This document shows positions 62,919 through 64,000 of a DNA stretch of 64,000 bases, in pieces. The translations under genes were made by a program, and so were the position numbers. The stretch is taken from NCBI GenBank assembly GCA_017559305.1, contig JAFYSP010000003.1:62001-126000 (forward strand), given 5' to 3'. Within the stretch, counting starts at the first letter, position 1; every line of letters begins with the position of its first letter. Below the pieces are notes generated by a model. That model was not told the origin of the DNA. It ran no database searches and was given only the letters and a program-made list of their open reading frames with translations. Source of the DNA: Clostridia bacterium. Lineage in GTDB: Bacteria > Bacillota > Clostridia > Oscillospirales > Acutalibacteraceae.

Positions 62919-64000
62919 ATGAATATCCCTCGCAGTGAATATCCAAGACCCGATTTTGTCCGTCCCGATTGGCTCAGCCTTAATGGAGAATGGCAGTTCG
63001 AAATTGATAACTCATCATCAGGAGAAGAAAGAAAACTTTTTGATGCTAAAAATCTTTCGGGTAAAATCATATTGCCTTTCGCTCCCGAAAGCGACCTTTC
63101 AGGAGTGGGCAATAAAGACTTTATGTCTTGCGTCTGGTATAAAAGAGAAGTGGAAATTCCTGACAATTGGAGCGATAAGAAAATCATTTTTCATATCGGC
63201 GCATCTGATTATCATACAAAGGTCTGGGCAAACGGAATATATCTTGGTGAGCATTTTGGCGGCTACACACCCTTTAAGTTTGATATAACCGATTATATAA
63301 CAGAAGACAAAGTTATACTCACGGTTTGCGCTTATGATAACACCCGCGACCCCAATCAACCCTGCGGAAAACAAAGCCATCAGTTTGATTCGTTCGGTTG
63401 CCATTACACAAGAACAACCGGTATTTGGCAGACGGTATGGCTTGAAGCCGTAAACCCTTGCTATATCGAGAGCGCAAAATACTATACCGATATCAGCGCA
63501 CCTTCTGTCACTATAACCGCAAAACTCCCCTCTGCGGCCCTCGGTGCAGAGCTTGTCGCCCTTGCAAAATATGAGGGTGTGGAATGTGGCAGAGCATCTG
63601 TTACAGTTTGCGGAATGACCGCAACTGTCACACTTTCTCTTTCCGAAAAGCACATTTGGGAAATTGGAAATGGTCGACTTTATGACCTCACACTCACCCT
63701 TGAAAAAGACGGAAAAACACTTGATAGGGTAGAGAGCTATTTTGGACTCCGTTCTGTAGCAATAGACGGATATAAATTCCTTTTGAACGGTAAATCTACA
63801 TTTCAGCGCCTTGTTCTCGATCAGGGCTTTTATCCCGATGGTGTCTACACCGCCCCCACAGATGAAGCACTCATAAACGATATAAAGCTCTCAATAGAAC
63901 TCGGCTTCAACGGCGCAAGACTTCATCAAAAGGTCTTTGAACCGAGATTTTTGTACCACGCCGATAAAATGGGCTACCTTGTCTGGGGCGAGTATGCAAA
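62919..64000 (+). CDS. GH2-family glycoside hydrolase, 3' end outside window
   Basis: The first 360 residues are visible. They show the GH2 sugar-binding domain (WLSLNGEWQFEI, VWYKREVEIP, VWANGIYLGEHFGGYTPF), the immunoglobulin-like middle domain and the start of the barrel (INDIKLSIELGFNGARLHQ, YLVWGEYA); the catalytic Glu residues lie beyond the edge. Start ATG at 62919 follows AAAAGGTGA. No signal peptide is present. Beta-galactosidase or beta-glucuronidase are the usual activities; which one cannot be told here. Confidence 0.87.
   Translation, partial: MNIPRSEYPRPDFVRPDWLSLNGEWQFEIDNSSSGEERKLFDAKNLSGKIILPFAPESDLSGVGNKDFMSCVWYKREVEIPDNWSDKKIIFHIGASDYHTKVWANGIYLGEHFGGYTPFKFDITDYITEDKVILTVCAYDNTRDPNQPCGKQSHQFDSFGCHYTRTTGIWQTVWLEAVNPCYIESAKYYTDISAPSVTITAKLPSAALGAELVALAKYEGVECGRASVTVCGMTATVTLSLSEKHIWEIGNGRLYDLTLTLEKDGKTLDRVESYFGLRSVAIDGYKFLLNGKSTFQRLVLDQGFYPDGVYTAPTDEALINDIKLSIELGFNGARLHQKVFEPRFLYHADKMGYLVWGEYA

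Overview
The window looks like a piece of chromosome from a low-to-moderate-GC, endospore-lineage Firmicute of the class Clostridia, probably a gut polysaccharide degrader related to Oscillospirales. The evidence is the rimP-nusA-rnpM-ylxQ-infB-rbfA-nrnA-truB-ribF operon, spoVT with a forespore-type promoter, a lysine riboswitch and a tyrosyl T-box, the GlgC/GlgD pair, and many glycoside hydrolases paired with AraC regulators. The taxonomic placement is inference. No tRNA, rRNA operon, CRISPR array, transposase or phage gene was seen.

Layout. 1-3980 is a large GH13 enzyme cut by the left edge. 4115-4654 is a zinc-dehydrogenase remnant and 4816-5883 a membrane acyltransferase. 5884-6432 and 11132-11487 are two non-coding loci that each repeat the 5' end of spoVT (forespore-like promoter, ribosome site, start codons) followed by a shared structured RNA and a terminator; the first also carries a MITE-like palindromic repeat. 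Between them lies an AraC regulator, an EamA transporter, a phosphotriesterase-like protein and a GH36 enzyme (6433-11131). spoVT itself is at 12475-13017. 13049-23803 is the translation and RNA-processing operon, with an attenuator-like terminator in its leader, followed by comM, queH and a membrane protein. 23838-28348 holds a glycyl radical enzyme of unknown substrate with its activase and an AraC regulator behind a direct-repeat operator, then a second AraC regulator facing an arabinose operon (kinase, araA, araD, GH36; 28486-34212).

34289-43229 carries a surface SGNH-like protein, tmcAL, ackA-galK, a 3D-domain wall protein, rnpB and uvrC on back-to-back promoters, and a small lipoprotein. 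43338-46020 is a lysine-riboswitch-controlled amino acid ABC importer whose binding protein appears circularly permuted. 46122-49893 is an EamA transporter facing a PocR-type AraC regulator and an uncharacterised glycosidase-like protein. 49950-51737 is a large surface protein. 52091-57774 is the glycogen operon glgB-glgC-glgD-glgA. The right end has a GH3 lipoprotein, T-box controlled tyrS, an AraC regulator and a GH2 enzyme cut by the window edge.

Together the accessory genes describe uptake and hydrolysis of alpha-glucans, alpha-galactosides or arabinosides and beta-glycosides, feeding arabinose and galactose into central metabolism, acetate formation through AckA and storage as glycogen. 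The most unusual items are the two spoVT-mimic RNA loci, the permuted lysine-binding protein, the internally deleted dehydrogenase and the orphan glycyl radical enzyme.
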